64,000 nt of DNA from positions 1,550,001 through 1,614,000 of the forward strand of contig OZ241973.1 in assembly GCA_965204295.1 (NCBI GenBank), read 5' to 3'. A model generated the notes under the pieces. The model saw only the letters and a program-made list of their open reading frames with translations. It did no database searches and was not told the DNA's origin. Made by a program: the position numbers and the translations under genes. The stretch is from JAWKWH01 sp965204295 (GTDB taxonomy: Bacteria > Pseudomonadota > Alphaproteobacteria > Rhizobiales > Rhizobiaceae). Shown piece by piece: positions 62,561 through 64,000 of the stretch; positions within the stretch are counted from its first letter, which is position 1; each line of letters opens with the position of its first letter.

Positions 62561-63454
62561 TCAAAGTCCGTTGATCGGAACCTTCAGAGCCGGTTTGCCG
62601 TTGTCGTCCTTCGGCAGATTACCGGCCCGCATGTTGACCTGCAATGACGGAATGATCAGTTCCGGCATGGCGAGCGTCCTGTCGCGCGCCTCGCGCAGTT
62701 CGACGAACTCGTCCTCGGTCGTGCCGCCGGCGAGATGGATATTGTGCGCCTTCTCTTCCGCCACGGTCGTTTCCCACTGAATGTCGCGGCCATTGGGCCC
62801 GTAGTCGTGGCACATGAACAGCCGCGTCTCGTCAGGAAGCGCGAGCACGCGTTTGATCGAACGGTAGAGCCGGCGTGCGTCGCCGCCCGGGAAATCGGCG
62901 CGCGCCGAACCGCCATCTGGCATGAACAGGGTATCGCCGACGAATGCCGCGTCTCCGACGACATGGGTCATGCAGGCCGGCGTGTGGCCCGGCGTGTGCA
63001 TGACATATGCCGTCATCGTTCCGATTTCGTAGCGGTCGCCATCGCCGAACAACCGGTCGAACTGCGAACCGTCGCGCTGAAATCCGGTCCCCTCGTTGAA
63101 CACTTTGCCGAACGTGTCCTGGATGACGGTGATGTTTTCGCCGATGCCGAGTTTTCCGCCCAGTTTCTGCTGGATGTAGGGCGCGGCCGACAGATGATCG
63201 GCATGAACATGGGTCTCAATGATCCACTCCGGCTTCCATCCATTTTCCCCGATGACGCGGATCAGCTCGTCGGCATGATCGTAGGTGATCCGTCCGGCGG
63301 CGTAATCGATGTCCATAATGCTGTCGATGACGGCGCAGCAATCGGATTTCGGGTCCCTGACGATGTAGGAGATCGTATTGGTCGCCTCATCGAAGAACCC
63401 CGATACTTCAGGTTTGACGGACAGGTCGGGCGTAAAGGGAATATCGTCGGTCAT
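62561..63454 (-). CDS. Metallo-beta-lactamase-fold hydrolase (BLH / persulfide dioxygenase-like)
   Basis: 297 residues from ATG 63454 (MTDDIPFTPDLSVKPEVSGF). The metal motif is IIETHVHADHLSAAPYI at residues 79-95 (HxHxDH), with MHTPGHTPACMTHVVGDAAF and FMCHDYGPNGRD providing the other ligands. This is the ETHE1-like/BLH family, which oxidises glutathione persulfide. Together with the next gene it forms a BLH-type pair for reactive sulfur handling. No BigR-type regulator is visible. Confidence 0.9.
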   Translation of the reverse strand: MTDDIPFTPDLSVKPEVSGFFDEATNTISYIVRDPKSDCCAVIDSIMDIDYAAGRITYDHADELIRVIGENGWKPEWIIETHVHADHLSAAPYIQQKLGGKLGIGENITVIQDTFGKVFNEGTGFQRDGSQFDRLFGDGDRYEIGTMTAYVMHTPGHTPACMTHVVGDAAFVGDTLFMPDGGSARADFPGGDARRLYRSIKRVLALPDETRLFMCHDYGPNGRDIQWETTVAEEKAHNIHLAGGTTEDEFVELREARDRTLAMPELIIPSLQVNMRAGNLPKDDNGKPALKVPINGL

Positions 63455-63512
63455 GTTCGTTTTCTCCATACGGTCATGCGCTTGAAATAGTGGCGGGCGG
63501 CAAATTCCATGG

Positions 63513-64000
63513 TCATGCCTTGCCCGCCCGCAGCGAGGCGAATGTAGCGCCATCGCCGGCCAGTTTCTTCAACAGTTCGGCCGGTTTGAACACATCGTTG
63601 CCGGTCTTGCCGAGCCAATGTTCGAGCCGCCCGACAATGTTCGCCAGACCCGTGTTGTCGGCGAAAAACACCGGACCGCCCTTGCCGACCGGAAATCCGT
63701 AGCCGTTGGTCCAGACGACATCGATATCCGATGGCCGCACCGAAATCCCTTCCTCAAGGATTTTCGCAGCCTCGTTGATCATCGGATAGAGCGTGCGTTC
63801 GGTGATCTCCCCGTCGGAAATATCGCGCCGGTCGATACCCTGCCCGGCGGCTTTCTCCTCGATCAGCCTCGTCACCCAGGGATCGGGGATCGGCGTTCGC
63901 CCATCCTCGTAGCGGTAGTAGCCGGAACCGGTTTTCTGCCCATGGCGGCCGGCATCGCAGAGTGCGTCGGCTATCGTCGCCGTGACGCCGAGCGCCTTGC
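63513..64000 (-). CDS. fadJ: Multifunctional fatty-acid oxidation protein, 3' end (runs off the right edge)
   Basis: The last 160 or so codons of a 3-hydroxyacyl-CoA dehydrogenase: KALGVTATIADALCDAGRHG, QKTGSGYYRYEDGR, ITERTLYPMINEAAKILEEG, PSDIDVVWTNGYGFPVGKGG, PVFFADNTGLANI, continuing to the stop at 63513. These match the C-terminal helical domain repeats of FadJ/FadB-type enzymes. The rest lies beyond the window, so the hydratase part cannot be confirmed. It ends about 60 bases before the MBL gene, same strand. Confidence 0.88.
   Translation of the reverse strand, partial: KALGVTATIADALCDAGRHGQKTGSGYYRYEDGRTPIPDPWVTRLIEEKAAGQGIDRRDISDGEITERTLYPMINEAAKILEEGISVRPSDIDVVWTNGYGFPVGKGGPVFFADNTGLANIVGRLEHWLGKTGNDVFKPAELLKKLAGDGATFASLRAGKA

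Noticed and set aside
1..64000. tRNA genes and CRISPR arrays
   Set aside because: No T-loop/acceptor pair or spaced direct repeats were found; single GGTTCGA-like hits (for example near 26310) lack a cloverleaf.

Overview
The window looks like a chromosomal segment of a GC-rich alphaproteobacterium, most likely of the Rhizobiales/Hyphomicrobiales. The basis is gene content and order: the hemC-hemD-Mic60-hemY run next to tsaD-gpsA, ftsK-lolA-xthA, glnK-amtB behind a sigma-54 promoter, a rhizobial-type fructose ABC operon (frcBCA plus kinase), a DUF2794 gene and a BLH-type hydrolase pair. The genus cannot be named from this sequence alone. No rRNA, tRNA or CRISPR array was seen.

Layout. 1-3.98 kb: 5' part of leuD, a frameshifted Hint-domain gene, an AT-rich secreted protein of unknown function, and the remains of a tctB-prpF operon. 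4-12 kb: acyl-CoA synthetase, TauE/SafE permease, ThiE-like protein, Sel1-repeat protein, efp, suhB and an ExbB/MotA-OmpA pair. 12.3-16.9 kb: a heavily decayed ClpP-like periplasmic protein gene, a yeast-type cytosine deaminase, DUF2794, a UbiH-type hydroxylase and tesB. 17-20 kb: glnK-amtB and a second amt gene that is a deletion pseudogene, both amt loci with sigma-54 promoters. 20-24.3 kb: ftsK, lolA, xthA. 25-34 kb: a catabolic/transport region with a MetE-like methyltransferase, a TRAP transporter, a TetR-controlled amine-oxidase-type operon, a broken mttB, a broken DUF1761 gene and an IS5-family remnant. 34-35.4 kb: a uracil-DNA-glycosylase-like orphan and a gene-poor gap. 35.4-45.4 kb: conserved core (EVE protein, gpsA, tsaD, hemC, hemD, Mic60, hemY, TerB-like, GATase, MFS). 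45.5-52.9 kb: an accessory island with a 1100-aa secreted protein of unknown family flanked by short inverted repeats, nested insertion sequences, an IS481-type remnant and an Mrr restriction enzyme. 53-58 kb: ROK regulator and frcBCA-kinase. 58-64 kb: a CpxP/R/A-like envelope-stress set, an unusual ribbon-helix-helix::CoaBC fusion, a BLH-type pair and the 3' end of a fadJ-like gene.

Two themes stand out. First, many accessory genes are broken (Hint, tctB, prpF, the ClpP-like gene, amt2, mttB, DUF1761, several transposases), often by multi-codon deletions within conserved cores, while the housekeeping genes are intact; this suggests recent relaxed selection, perhaps a host-associated or specialised lifestyle. 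Second, the CoA biosynthesis enzyme carries an N-terminal DNA-binding domain and sits directly behind two abutting perfect palindromes, which suggests an autoregulated CoaBC. This is the strongest candidate for an unusual system here, followed by the 1100-aa secreted protein cassette.

All assignments come from reading translations and DNA by eye. Family names rest on recognised motifs and remembered family sequences, not on database searches.
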